A model generated the notes under the pieces. The model was not told the DNA's origin, did no database searches, and saw nothing but the letters and a program-made list of their open reading frames with translations. Positions 1 to 6,630 of a stretch of 11,380 bases of DNA are shown here, one piece after another; position 1 is the stretch's first letter, and every line of letters starts with the position of its first letter. The translations under genes were made by a program, and so were the position numbers. The stretch spans positions 1 through 11,380 of the forward strand of contig JALQYS010000493.1 of the NCBI GenBank assembly GCA_023254015.1. Direction: 5' to 3'. Origin of the DNA: Paracoccaceae bacterium. Lineage in GTDB: Bacteria > Pseudomonadota > Alphaproteobacteria > Rhodobacterales > Rhodobacteraceae.

Positions 1-3000
1 GAGGACAAGATCGCGCCCTCGGACTGGGGGCGGCATCTGGGCCGCTCTGCCTCGTCCTTGGTGAACGCCTCGACTTGGGCCCTGATGCTGACCGGCAAGG
101 TGCTGGAGGACCGCGAGCCGGGCGTTGTCGGCCACCTGAAAGCCGCGGTCAAACGTTTGGGTGAACCGGTGATCCGCACCGCCGTCTCCCGCGCGATGAA
201 AGAGATGGGCCGCAACTTCGTTCTGGGCGAAACCATTGATCTGGCGATGAAACGTGCCCGAGAGCTGGAGGCGAAGGGCTATACCTACAGCTACGACATG
301 CTGGGCGAGGCCGCCCGCACCGAAGGCGACGCGAGGCGTTATCACCTCGCCTATTCCAAGGCGATCACCGCCATCGCGGCCGCCGCCACCACCGGCGATA
401 TCCGCACCAACCCGGGCATTTCGGTCAAGCTTTCGGCCCTTCACCCCCGCTATGAGGTCGCCAAACGCGCCCGGGTGATGGATGAACTCGTGCCGCGCGT
501 CCGTGCGCTGGCCGGACTGGCCAAGGCTGCGGGCCTTGGCTTCAACATTGATGCTGAAGAGGCCGACCGGCTGGCGCTGTCGCTTGAGGTCATCGAAGCT
601 GTCCTCTCCGACCCGGCGCTGAAAGGTTGGGATGGATTTGGCGTCGTGGTGCAGGCCTATGGCCGCCGCGCCGGGGCGACGATCGACTGGCTTTATGCGC
701 TGGCCGAAAAGCTGGATCGCAAGATCATGGTGCGCCTTGTGAAGGGCGCCTATTGGGACGCCGAGGTCAAGCGCGCGCAGGTGATGGGGCTGGAAAGCTT
801 CCCCGTCTTTACCCGCAAACAGGCCACCGATGTCAGCTACATCGCCAATGCCAAGAAACTTCTGGGCTTGACCGACCGCATCTATCCGCAATTTGCCACC
901 CACAACGCCCATACGGTTGCCGCCATTCTGGATATGGCCACCGACAAAAAGGCCTTTGAATTCCAGCGTCTTCACGGCATGGGCGAAAGGCTGCATGACA
1001 TCGTGCTGACCGATAACGGCACGCGCTGCCGCATCTATGCGCCCGTCGGCGCGCACCGCGATCTTCTCGCCTATCTCGTCCGTCGCCTTTTGGAAAACGG
1101 CGCGAACTCGTCCTTCGTCAACCAGATCGTCAACGAAGAGGTGGCCCCCGAAACCGTTGCCGCCTGCCCCCTGACCGCGATGGAAAACATCGCCGCGCTG
1201 GCAAATCCGGCCATCGCCACGGGGCCGGCCCTGTTCGGCAACCGCAAGAACTCCAAAGGTTTCGACCTGACCGACAGCGGGGACCTTGCGGCCATCGAGA
1301 CCGCCCGCGCAGCCCATATGGCGCGGCTCTTCGAGGCTTCGCCACTCATCGCAGGCCCAACCGCCGGGGCCGAGCGGCTGGAGGTCAAGAACCCCGCCAC
1401 CGGTGCCTTGGTTGGCCATGTGCTGACCGCCGGTCAGCCCGATGTGGAAACCGCCCTGCGTCTGGCCGAACCCTGGGCCGCCGCCGCGCCCGATCGCGCA
1501 ATCATCCTTCGCCGCGCCGCAGACCTTTATGAAGAAAACTTCGGCCCGATCTTCGCACTTTTGGCGCGCGAGGCGGGCAAGACGGCGGCCGATGCCGTGG
1601 CTGAACTGCGTGAAGCCGTTGATTTCCTGCGCTATTACGCCGACGGTGCGGTGGGGCTGACGAACCCCGCGCGCGGGGTTTTCGCCTGCATCTCGCCCTG
1701 GAACTTCCCGCTGGCGATCTTTTCCGGCCAGATCGGGGCTGCCCTGGCCGCCGGCAATGCCGTTGTCGCCAAACCGGCCGAGCAGACGCCGCTCATCGCC
1801 CATCTTGCCGTCACGCTCTTGCATCAGGCGGGCGTGCCGGCCAGCGCGCTGCAGCTTTTGCCCGGCGACGGGCGTGTCGGAGCGGGGCTGACGCGCGACC
1901 CGCGCGTGAACGGCGTGGCCTTCACCGGCTCGACCGAGGTCGCGCTTCTGATCCGCGCCGCGATGGCCGAACATGCCGACCCGACCGCGCCCCTGATCGC
2001 CGAAACCGGCGGTCTGAACGCGATGATGGTGGATTCGACCGCCCTTCCCGAACAGGCGGTGCGCGATGTGCTGGCCTCGTCCTTCCAGTCGGCCGGTCAG
2101 CGCTGCTCGGCCCTGCGCTGCCTCTATCTGCAAGAGGAGGTGGCCGACCACACGCTGGACATGCTGTTCGGCGCGATGGACGAACTTGCCTTGGGCGACC
2201 CGGCCGATCTTTTCACCGATGTCGGCCCGGTAATCGACGAAGAAGCCCGCAAGGGGATCGCCGATTACATCGCCAGCGCCCGTGCTCAGGGCCGGGTGCT
2301 GAAAGAGATGACCGCCCCGCAACAGGGCACCTTCATCGCCCCCACGGTGATCCGCGTGAAGGGAATCGAGGAGATGGGGCGCGAAATCTTCGGCCCCGTG
2401 CTGCACGTCGCCACCTTCAAGGCGGGTGAGATTGACCGCGTGGTGCGGGCGGTGAACGCCACCGGCTATGGCCTGACCTTCGGCCTGCATACCCGCATTG
2501 ATGACCGGGTGCAAGCCGTGGTTGACGCGCTGAAGGTTGGCAACACCTATGTCAACCGCAACCAGATCGGCGCGGTGGTCGGCAGCCAACCCTTTGGCGG
2601 CGAAGGGCTTTCGGGCACGGGGCCCAAGGCTGGCGGCCCGGAGTATCTGGTCCGCTTCACCAAGGCCCCCACCCCCGCCTCGGGCCGGGATGAGCGCGCC
2701 ACCCCCGAGGCCGACATCGCCGCCAGCCTGCGCCTTGACCGCGCCACCGCGCATCCTGAACGCGCCCTGGTTCTGCCGGGCCCCACGGGCGAATCCAACA
2801 AGCTGACCTTCGTGCCGCGCGATCCAGTGCTTTGCCTTGGCCCCTCGGCCGCCACCGCATTGGAGCAGGCCGAGGCGATCCGCGCGCTTGGCGGCCATGC
2901 GGTCGAGGCACCGGGCCTTGACCCGCAGGGGCTGACGCGGCTTGGCGGCTTTTCCGGTGCGATCTGGTGGGGCGATGCAGAGGGTGCCCGCACCCGCGCC

Positions 3001-3150
3001 AAAGCGCTTGCGCAGCGCAAAGGGCCGATCCTGCCCCTGATTGGCACGCTGCCCGATGCGGGCCATGCGCTTTTGGAGCGCCATGTCTGCATCGATACCA
3101 CGGCCTCGGGCGGCAATGCCCAGCTTTTGGCCGAGGTTTCGGGATCCTGA
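1..3150 (+). CDS. putA: Bifunctional proline dehydrogenase / L-glutamate-gamma-semialdehyde dehydrogenase PutA (5' partial)
   Basis: PutA oxidises proline to P5C with FAD, passing electrons to the membrane quinone pool, then oxidises glutamate semialdehyde to glutamate with NAD+. The frame is open from base 1, so the N-terminus (roughly 80-100 residues by family length, inferred) lies outside; 1049 codons are present. Using window codon numbers, the proline dehydrogenase barrel shows VKLSALHPRYE (Lys143), FNIDAEEADRL (Asp184), LVKGAYWD, FATHNAHT and the substrate-binding Arg pair 361-362 in VRRLLENGANSSFVNQ. The aldehyde dehydrogenase half shows ISPWNFPLAIF, KPAEQTP, FTGSTEVA, general-base Glu668 (ETGG) and catalytic Cys702 (SAGQRCSA). 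The 34-residue Glu-Cys spacing matches E. coli PutA. About 160 residues follow the dehydrogenase core and end in the conserved CIDTTASGGNA segment, as in 'type B' PutA with a C-terminal domain. No lesion is seen. A divergent Lrp-type putR is common upstream but cannot be seen here. Confidence 0.97.
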   Translation, partial: EDKIAPSDWGRHLGRSASSLVNASTWALMLTGKVLEDREPGVVGHLKAAVKRLGEPVIRTAVSRAMKEMGRNFVLGETIDLAMKRARELEAKGYTYSYDMLGEAARTEGDARRYHLAYSKAITAIAAAATTGDIRTNPGISVKLSALHPRYEVAKRARVMDELVPRVRALAGLAKAAGLGFNIDAEEADRLALSLEVIEAVLSDPALKGWDGFGVVVQAYGRRAGATIDWLYALAEKLDRKIMVRLVKGAYWDAEVKRAQVMGLESFPVFTRKQATDVSYIANAKKLLGLTDRIYPQFATHNAHTVAAILDMATDKKAFEFQRLHGMGERLHDIVLTDNGTRCRIYAPVGAHRDLLAYLVRRLLENGANSSFVNQIVNEEVAPETVAACPLTAMENIAALANPAIATGPALFGNRKNSKGFDLTDSGDLAAIETARAAHMARLFEASPLIAGPTAGAERLEVKNPATGALVGHVLTAGQPDVETALRLAEPWAAAAPDRAIILRRAADLYEENFGPIFALLAREAGKTAADAVAELREAVDFLRYYADGAVGLTNPARGVFACISPWNFPLAIFSGQIGAALAAGNAVVAKPAEQTPLIAHLAVTLLHQAGVPASALQLLPGDGRVGAGLTRDPRVNGVAFTGSTEVALLIRAAMAEHADPTAPLIAETGGLNAMMVDSTALPEQAVRDVLASSFQSAGQRCSALRCLYLQEEVADHTLDMLFGAMDELALGDPADLFTDVGPVIDEEARKGIADYIASARAQGRVLKEMTAPQQGTFIAPTVIRVKGIEEMGREIFGPVLHVATFKAGEIDRVVRAVNATGYGLTFGLHTRIDDRVQAVVDALKVGNTYVNRNQIGAVVGSQPFGGEGLSGTGPKAGGPEYLVRFTKAPTPASGRDERATPEADIAASLRLDRATAHPERALVLPGPTGESNKLTFVPRDPVLCLGPSAATALEQAEAIRALGGHAVEAPGLDPQGLTRLGGFSGAIWWGDAEGARTRAKALAQRKGPILPLIGTLPDAGHALLERHVCIDTTASGGNAQLLAEVSGS

Positions 3151-3151
3151 T

Positions 3152-3180
3152 CATCCTCTGTGCTCAAATATCCCCGGGGG
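3152..3180 (+). repeat. Intergenic 3'-flank repeat, copy 1 (behind putA)
   Basis: The element begins one base after the putA stop codon. It contains CTCTGTGCTCAAATATCCC followed by a C/G run. The first 23 bases (3152-3174) recur exactly in inverted orientation at 6631-6653 behind ftsY, so both copies read in the direction of the gene they follow. The exact identity and the shared position next to a stop codon make chance unlikely. I recall similar CTCAAATATCCC sequences in Rhodobacterales intergenic regions, but that was not checked. Confidence 0.75.
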
Positions 3181-3185
3181 GTGAA

Positions 3186-3200
3186 TTTGCCTTTGGCAAA
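3186..3200 (+). other. Perfect stem-loop TTTGCC-TTT-GGCAAA
   Basis: A six-base-pair perfect stem with a three-base loop lies between repeat copy 1 and the G/C-rich terminator-like hairpin. It is probably part of a composite 3' UTR structure behind putA, acting in mRNA end protection or as a first hairpin of the terminator. The role is inferred from position only. Confidence 0.5.
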
Positions 3201-3224
3201 GAGGGGGGCAGACAGCCCCCCTTT
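3200..3224 (+). terminator. Probable intrinsic terminator of putA
   Basis: AGGGGGGC (3202-3209), loop AGACA and GCCCCCCT (3215-3222) form a perfect eight-pair stem. It can be extended by G:T and A:T pairs to 3200/3224. Only three T residues follow, which is short for a classical U-tract but usual in high-GC alphaproteobacteria. It lies 50 bases after the putA stop and just before the rhomboid promoter candidate, so it separates the two transcription units. Confidence 0.7.
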
Positions 3225-3230
3225 CCACGC

Positions 3231-3259
3231 TTGACGCCTGCCTTGCGATCGGAAACCCT
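3231..3259 (+). promoter_or_regulatory. Candidate promoter of the rhomboid gene
   Basis: TTGACG at 3231-3236 matches five of six bases of the sigma-70 -35 consensus. Seventeen bases later, 3254-3259 (AACCCT) is a poor -10. If used, transcription would start at about the ATG at 3266, giving a leaderless or nearly leaderless mRNA. This fits the lack of a good ribosome binding site; only GGAAA about ten bases upstream is present. The site is just downstream of the putA terminator-like hairpin. Confidence 0.35.
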
Positions 3260-3265
3260 GCGCCC

Positions 3266-4009
3266 ATGTTTCCGATCCGCGACCACAACCCCTCGGGCCG
3301 CACGCCCTATGTCACCGTCATCCTCATCGCGATCAATGTGGCGGTGTTCCTGTCCTATTGGCTGACGCTGCCTTCGGACTGGGCGCTGAACCGGTTTTTC
3401 CTGGCCTGGGGCCTTGTGCCCGAACAGTTGATGCAGGGGCGGGGGGCAGAGACGATCCTGACCTCGATGTTCCTGCATGCCGGCTGGCTGCACATCCTCG
3501 GCAACATGCTGTTCCTGTGGATCTACGGCGACAATCTGGAAGACGAGATGGGCCATGGCGGCTTTCTGGCCTTCTATCTTCTGTCCGGCCTTGCCGCCGC
3601 ACTGGCACAGGTGGCGATGGACCCGGTCTCGCCGATTCCGATGGTGGGGGCCTCGGGGGCGATTGCCGGGGTGATGGGGGGGTATCTCTTGCTTTTTCCC
3701 AGGGCGCGGGTGGATGTGCTGTTCATCTTCGTGATCTTTTTCCGCATCTTCGCCATTCCGGCCTGGCTGGTGCTGGGCGTCTGGTTCATGCTGCAGCTGT
3801 TCAGCGGGTTGGTCGTTCCCGCAGACATGGGGGGCGTGGCCTATTGGGCCCATGCCGGCGGCTTTGCAGGCGGGTTGATCCTAGCTCTGCCGGCCTTTCT
3901 GCGGCGCGGAGGGCGGGCCTACTGGCAGCGCACCCAAGGCCACCCGCCGCATCCCGAAACCGAATACCCGCTGTCGCGTTCGAACATCCCCCGCGTCCCG
4001 CGGCGGTAG
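3266..4009 (+). CDS. Rhomboid family intramembrane serine protease
   Basis: A 247-residue polytopic membrane protein that should cut transmembrane substrates within or near the bilayer. It has the rhomboid signature set: HILGNMLFLWIYG (His76, Asn80; the Asn is the expected oxyanion-hole residue), GASGAIAG with nucleophile Ser130, and AHAGGFAGG with catalytic His196. About six hydrophobic segments are visible, the first at residues 15-33. Residues 207-247 form a polar, Arg/Pro-rich cytoplasmic tail with no recognised motif. The loop between TM1 and the HxxxN helix is longer than in minimal rhomboids, as is usual in this family. It is transcribed alone between putA and the winged-helix gene, separated by a terminator-like hairpin upstream and 113 bases downstream. 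The substrate cannot be inferred. The catalytic dyad is intact, so it is probably active rather than a pseudoprotease. Confidence 0.95.
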   Translation: MFPIRDHNPSGRTPYVTVILIAINVAVFLSYWLTLPSDWALNRFFLAWGLVPEQLMQGRGAETILTSMFLHAGWLHILGNMLFLWIYGDNLEDEMGHGGFLAFYLLSGLAAALAQVAMDPVSPIPMVGASGAIAGVMGGYLLLFPRARVDVLFIFVIFFRIFAIPAWLVLGVWFMLQLFSGLVVPADMGGVAYWAHAGGFAGGLILALPAFLRRGGRAYWQRTQGHPPHPETEYPLSRSNIPRVPRR

Positions 4010-4031
4010 GCGCCGGGCCAGACATGACGTC

Positions 4032-4092
4032 TTGCGCGACAACTCTGCCCCCACAAAAATCCTCTCGCAGCCGGTGCGCGGCTCGGCTAGTT
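4032..4092 (+). promoter_or_regulatory. Possible promoter region upstream of the winged-helix gene
   Basis: The 113-base gap holds two weak candidates. TTGCGC (4032-4037) and AAAAAT (4055-4060) are separated by 17 bases. GGCTAGTTT has its CTAGTT at 4087-4092 and would place the start of transcription about 24 bases before the ATG, with no good -35. The similar word GCTAGGTT precedes the ATG of the alkB-like gene at 8544. Neither candidate is strong. Confidence 0.25.
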
Positions 4093-4122
4093 TCTGCCGC
4101 ATCATCTTGATGGAGACTGCCG

Positions 4123-4407
4123 ATGTCCGTCCGAACCCGCGTGGCCACGCTGCGACAGATGCTGTTCGAGCTGGAACGCGAAGTCGGTCTGCAACAGCTG
4201 AGCAGTCCGCAGCGCGACATCTATTATGCTGCCTGCCTTCTGGGCGATGAAGACGAGGTGGTGAACAGCGACGCCCTGCGCGACCACCCCTTGCTGCGGG
4301 ACATGCCGCGTTCCAGCTTTTTCCGTGTCCTGAAGGAGTTGGTCAGTCTGGGCTATCTGCGATCTGCCGGAAGCCCGAGGTCGGGCCTCTATCGACTTGT
4401 CAAATAA
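4123..4407 (+). CDS. Small winged-helix-like protein, putative transcriptional regulator
   Basis: A 94-residue soluble protein. The ATG is supported by GGAG at 4112-4115, seven bases upstream. Residues 5-25 form an amphipathic helix (TLRQMLFELEREVGL). LSSPQRDIYYAACLL (27-40) resembles the first helix of a winged-helix fold, NSDALRDH (48-55) the second, and RSSFFRVLKELVSLGYL (63-79) a recognition helix. SAGSPRSGLYRLV (81-93) fits the wing. This is the order seen in MarR/IclR-like minimal winged helices, but no family name is certain. No ligand or sensory domain is present, so it may be DNA-binding alone or a protein-interaction wHTH. Sixteen bases separate its stop from the membrane-protein ATG, so the two are probably cotranscribed. 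The fold call is an inference from pattern; a function is not known. Confidence 0.75.
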   Translation: MSVRTRVATLRQMLFELEREVGLQQLSSPQRDIYYAACLLGDEDEVVNSDALRDHPLLRDMPRSSFFRVLKELVSLGYLRSAGSPRSGLYRLVK

Positions 4408-4423
4408 GGGGCGCTTGCCCGTC

Positions 4424-4975
4424 ATGATCCATGCCGTTGTCCTGCCGCTGCTGGTGGTTTCCGCCAGCTATCTGGGGGCTTTCCTGTTGACCGAACATCT
4501 GGTGATGCCGGTTCAGCGTCTGATCCTGCCCGATGTCAGCGCCTGGGCCTCGCTGGTTTTTCTGCCCCATGGCGTCAGGGTTCTGACCGCCTGGCTGTTT
4601 GGCTGGTGGTCGATCCTGCTGCTTGCCCCGTCGGCGCTGTTCACGGTGTTTCTGCTTTACGGGTTCAGCGACATTTCGATCTGGCAGGGGCTCAGCTTTG
4701 TGCCCGGTGTTCTGGCGGCGGCAACGGCCTTTGCGCTGGCTGCATGGGTCGGACGGGATCTGCGCTTTGGCGTCGGCAAGCCCGCGCAATGGCGCGAGGT
4801 TCTGGCAGTGGGGTTGCTCGCCAGCCTGTTCAACTCGGCCGGCACGATGCTGGTCCGGGGGGAGAAGCCGATGGTCACGCTGGTCTGCCTGTTGGGCGAT
4901 ATCATCGGGCTGGTCGCTTGTCTTGCCCTGCTGATGCAGGCCTTCCGCTGGGCACGGTTGTGGAAAGGTGCCTGA
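4424..4975 (+). CDS. Unrecognised integral membrane protein, partner of the winged-helix gene
   Basis: A 183-residue protein with about six hydrophobic segments (roughly 3-22, 43-59, 62-80, 92-109, 126-144, 153-172) and a basic C-terminus (RWARLWKGA). The segment FLPHGVRVLTAWLFGWW (47-62) faintly recalls the MASE1-type membrane sensor pattern of an aromatic/Pro-Gly turn followed by a G-W helix, but no output domain follows, so a sensor role is speculative. The ATG at 4424 was chosen because the protein then begins directly with the first hydrophobic helix. In-frame TTG codons at 4397 and 4415 are alternatives: AGGGG at 4406-4410 is four bases from the TTG at 4415 but 13 from the ATG, and use of 4397 would overlap the previous gene. 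It is coupled to the winged-helix gene by short spacing and converges on the leftward gene ending at 5003. Confidence 0.8.
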   Translation: MIHAVVLPLLVVSASYLGAFLLTEHLVMPVQRLILPDVSAWASLVFLPHGVRVLTAWLFGWWSILLLAPSALFTVFLLYGFSDISIWQGLSFVPGVLAAATAFALAAWVGRDLRFGVGKPAQWREVLAVGLLASLFNSAGTMLVRGEKPMVTLVCLLGDIIGLVACLALLMQAFRWARLWKGA

Positions 4976-5002
4976 GCGCGGGGCGCGCGCGGCGCCGGCG
5001 GA
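4976..5002. terminator. G/C-rich convergent gap, possible bidirectional stop
   Basis: Only 27 bases separate two convergent stop codons. The gap is entirely G/C except near its end and can fold as GCGCG-GGG-CGCGC (4976-4988), with a CGCCGGCG palindrome at 4993-5000. There is no T-run on either strand, so a terminator role is a weak inference. Confidence 0.3.
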
Positions 5003-5635
5003 CTAGCAGTTGACCCGCCCGCGCGCCGCCAGATCGCGCAGGATGGCCAGAATCGACTGCACCACCAGATGCGAAATGAGAGGCGCATAGCCCAGAAACA
5101 CCAGCCAGTTGCCATAGCCCGCGCTGCCGATCAGCACCTCGTTGGCCAGAAACATCCCCAGATGATGAATCACCATCACCTGACCCAGCACGCGCCGCGC
5201 GCAGGGGCGTTCGATCTCGGGCCAGGAGTGGCGGGTCAGGTGCCCCTTGCCGTCGATCACATCCAGAAGGAACATCGCCGCCATGACAAGGAAATAGGCC
5301 GAAAGGAACCGCTGGCACCAACCCGGATCGCCGTTCAGCACGACAAAAGCCAGAAGGCCCGGACCAAAGACCAGCGTGGCCAGCAGGGTCATCCGCCGCC
5401 CCAGCCGGGAGTGGGCCGTCAGGATCAGCATTTCCGCCTTGATCGCCAGACGCAGCGCGATGGTCACAAGGAAGGCCAGAAGAAAGGCGTCGATCTCGTT
5501 GTCGAAGGCCACCCGCAGGATCGGCCAGAGGGCCGTGAGCACAAGCCCCGGCATCAGGATTTCCGGCGCGACCACCGGAAAGCGCGACAGCTTGTCGGTC
5601 AAGAGGCCCATCGGTGACCGGATCGGATCAGACAT
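5003..5635 (-). CDS. Unrecognised polytopic membrane protein
   Basis: A 210-residue protein that I do not recognise. It has a polar N-terminus (1-22) and hydrophobic segments at about 26-44, 50-66, 82-100, 110-125, 150-168 and 176-198. Between segments four and five lies a polar loop rich in charged residues and His (DGKGHLTRHSWPEIERPCARR, about 129-148). Scattered His residues at 132, 136, 157-158 and 189 could bind a metal or cofactor, but no known motif is formed. Cys107, Cys145 and a C-terminal Cys210 are notable. The ATG at 5635 has only a weak AGGG about ten bases upstream. It lies 142 bases downstream of yciB on the same strand and may be a separate unit, because stem-loops lie between them. 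It ends convergently with the membrane protein ending at 4975. Confidence 0.8.
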   Translation of the reverse strand: MSDPIRSPMGLLTDKLSRFPVVAPEILMPGLVLTALWPILRVAFDNEIDAFLLAFLVTIALRLAIKAEMLILTAHSRLGRRMTLLATLVFGPGLLAFVVLNGDPGWCQRFLSAYFLVMAAMFLLDVIDGKGHLTRHSWPEIERPCARRVLGQVMVIHHLGMFLANEVLIGSAGYGNWLVFLGYAPLISHLVVQSILAILRDLAARGRVNC

Positions 5636-5708
5636 GTTATGCGCGCCCTGTCGCTGGATGACGTGAACGGGCAGGGTTTGCCAACAAATGCCGACAGGCC
5701 GGGGGCCG

Positions 5709-5729
5709 GATCATGGCCAGTCCATGGTC
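5709..5729. other. Imperfect stem-loop upstream of the leftward membrane-protein gene
   Basis: GATCATGG (5709-5716) and CCATGGTC (5722-5729) pair over eight positions with one G:T, around loop CCAGT. It lies about 75-95 bases before the start at 5635. The word GCCGGATC occurs three times around it, at 5705-5712, 5735-5742 and 5767-5774, with 30- and 32-base steps. It could be an operator or part of a leader; there is no direct evidence for either. Confidence 0.3.
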
Positions 5730-5743
5730 ATATTGCCGGATCG

Positions 5744-5760
5744 GGAAACACTGCGTTTCC
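5744..5760 (-). terminator. Stem-loop behind yciB, possible terminator
   Basis: GGAAAC (5744-5749), a five-base loop and GTTTCC (5755-5760) form a perfect six-pair stem. It lies 17 bases after the yciB stop codon in the direction of transcription. No T-tract follows, so it may only attenuate read-through into the membrane-protein gene downstream. Confidence 0.4.
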
Positions 5761-5777
5761 GCCGAAGCCGGATCAGA

Positions 5778-6389
5778 TCAATCCTTGCCCGCAGCGTCGT
5801 CCTTCATGCCATGACGCTCCAGCAGGCCGCCCTGGGCCATGAAAAACACAAAGAGGGCGGCGGTCAGCCCGAAGGTCTTGAAGTTTACCCAAGCCTCGGT
5901 CGACATCAGCCGCCAGACCGCCTCGTTGGCGATGGCGAGCGCGAAGAAAAAGGCGGTCAGGCGACGGGTCAGGATCATCCAGCCTTCGGGCTGCAGCGGC
6001 AGTGCCTCGTCCATGACGGCGGAGAGGTAGGATTTGCCCTGCAGGAGCCCGATCCCGAGGATGCCGCCAAAGGCCAGATACAAGAGCGTCGGTTTCATCT
6101 TCATGAAGCGTTCGTCATTCAGCCAGACCGAAAGCCCGCCCATGACCACGACAAGGACCAGCGTCATCAGCTGCATCCGCGACAGCTTGCCCGTCAGCGC
6201 CCACAAAAGGCCTGTCGTCGCCACGATCATTACGATGAACACCGCCGTCATCACGATGAAGCCTGAATAGTCATGGCCGAGGATGTGGAAGGTCTGATCC
6301 TTCATCCGCGAAAAGCCGATGAAGAACAGCAGGATCGGGCCCAGCTCGAGCCCCATCTTGAGGATCGGGTTGATCTTCTTTTCCGCCAT
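5778..6389 (-). CDS. yciB: Inner-membrane-spanning protein YciB / septation protein A family
   Basis: A 203-residue inner-membrane protein of the YciB (IspZ) family, linked in enterobacteria and Shigella to envelope integrity, interaction with divisome/elongasome components, and septation. Family hallmarks are LELGPILLFFIGF near residues 13-25, KPTLLYLAFGGILGIGLLQG in the middle, then WMILTRRLTAFFFALAIANE and EAWVNFKTFGLTAALFVFF, with about five transmembrane helices. It is slightly longer than the roughly 180-residue E. coli protein, with a polar tail (ERHGMKDDAAGKD). The start at 6389 is fixed by GAGGAGG at 6399-6405, nine bases upstream; the longer in-frame extension lacks hydrophobic or family-like sequence. 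It lies downstream of ftsY on the same strand after a 270-base gap with a repeat and hairpin, so it probably also has its own promoter, which I could not identify. Confidence 0.93.
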   Translation of the reverse strand: MAEKKINPILKMGLELGPILLFFIGFSRMKDQTFHILGHDYSGFIVMTAVFIVMIVATTGLLWALTGKLSRMQLMTLVLVVVMGGLSVWLNDERFMKMKPTLLYLAFGGILGIGLLQGKSYLSAVMDEALPLQPEGWMILTRRLTAFFFALAIANEAVWRLMSTEAWVNFKTFGLTAALFVFFMAQGGLLERHGMKDDAAGKD

Positions 6390-6398
6390 GGGCCTTTG

Positions 6399-6405
6399 CC
6401 TCCTC
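6399..6405 (-). promoter_or_regulatory. Strong ribosome binding site of yciB
   Basis: GAGGAGG read on the - strand stands nine bases before the ATG at 6389. It decides that start over in-frame upstream codons, which have no such site. Confidence 0.85.
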
Positions 6406-6543
6406 AAGCCATTTTCCGCCTGCGCGTTCCTTTTCCCCGGGCCGGTCGGCCGATCAAGACGGGAAAGGCGGGCGCGGGCGGCCCTGATCGTCTCGGGCTG
6501 CCCTGCGTTGCCCATATACCTCTTTGCCCGAGGGCACCACCTT

Positions 6544-6568
6544 GGCGCGCGGCATTGTGAAGCGCGCC
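6544..6568. other. Inverted repeat in the ftsY-yciB gap
   Basis: GGCGCGC (6544-6550) and GCGCGCC (6562-6568) form a perfect seven-pair stem around 11 bases. The 270-base gap 6390-6659 otherwise holds the repeat copy, the ftsY hairpin and the yciB leader. A 63-codon leftward frame (6454-6645) crosses it but has no ribosome binding site or recognisable product. The role of the inverted repeat is unknown. Confidence 0.3.
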
Positions 6569-6601
6569 ATCGGCTGGCCGGCGTTATCGTGGTGACGCGC
6601 C

Positions 6602-6622
6602 CCGGGGGTTTCACACCCCCGG
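6602..6622 (-). terminator. Probable hairpin terminator of ftsY
   Basis: Read on the - strand, CCGGGGGT, loop GTGAA and ACCCCCGG form a perfect eight-pair stem beginning 38 bases after the ftsY stop codon and directly behind repeat copy 2. There is no U-tract. Its layout (stop codon, repeat head, strong G/C hairpin) parallels that behind putA. Confidence 0.6.
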
Positions 6623-6630
6623 ACCCCCGT

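Noticed and set aside
2547..3167. A 206-codon leftward frame opposite the 3' end of putA
   Set aside because: It is antisense to a conserved PutA domain, has Ser/Pro/Arg-rich composition typical of GC-rich shadow frames, and has no family motif.
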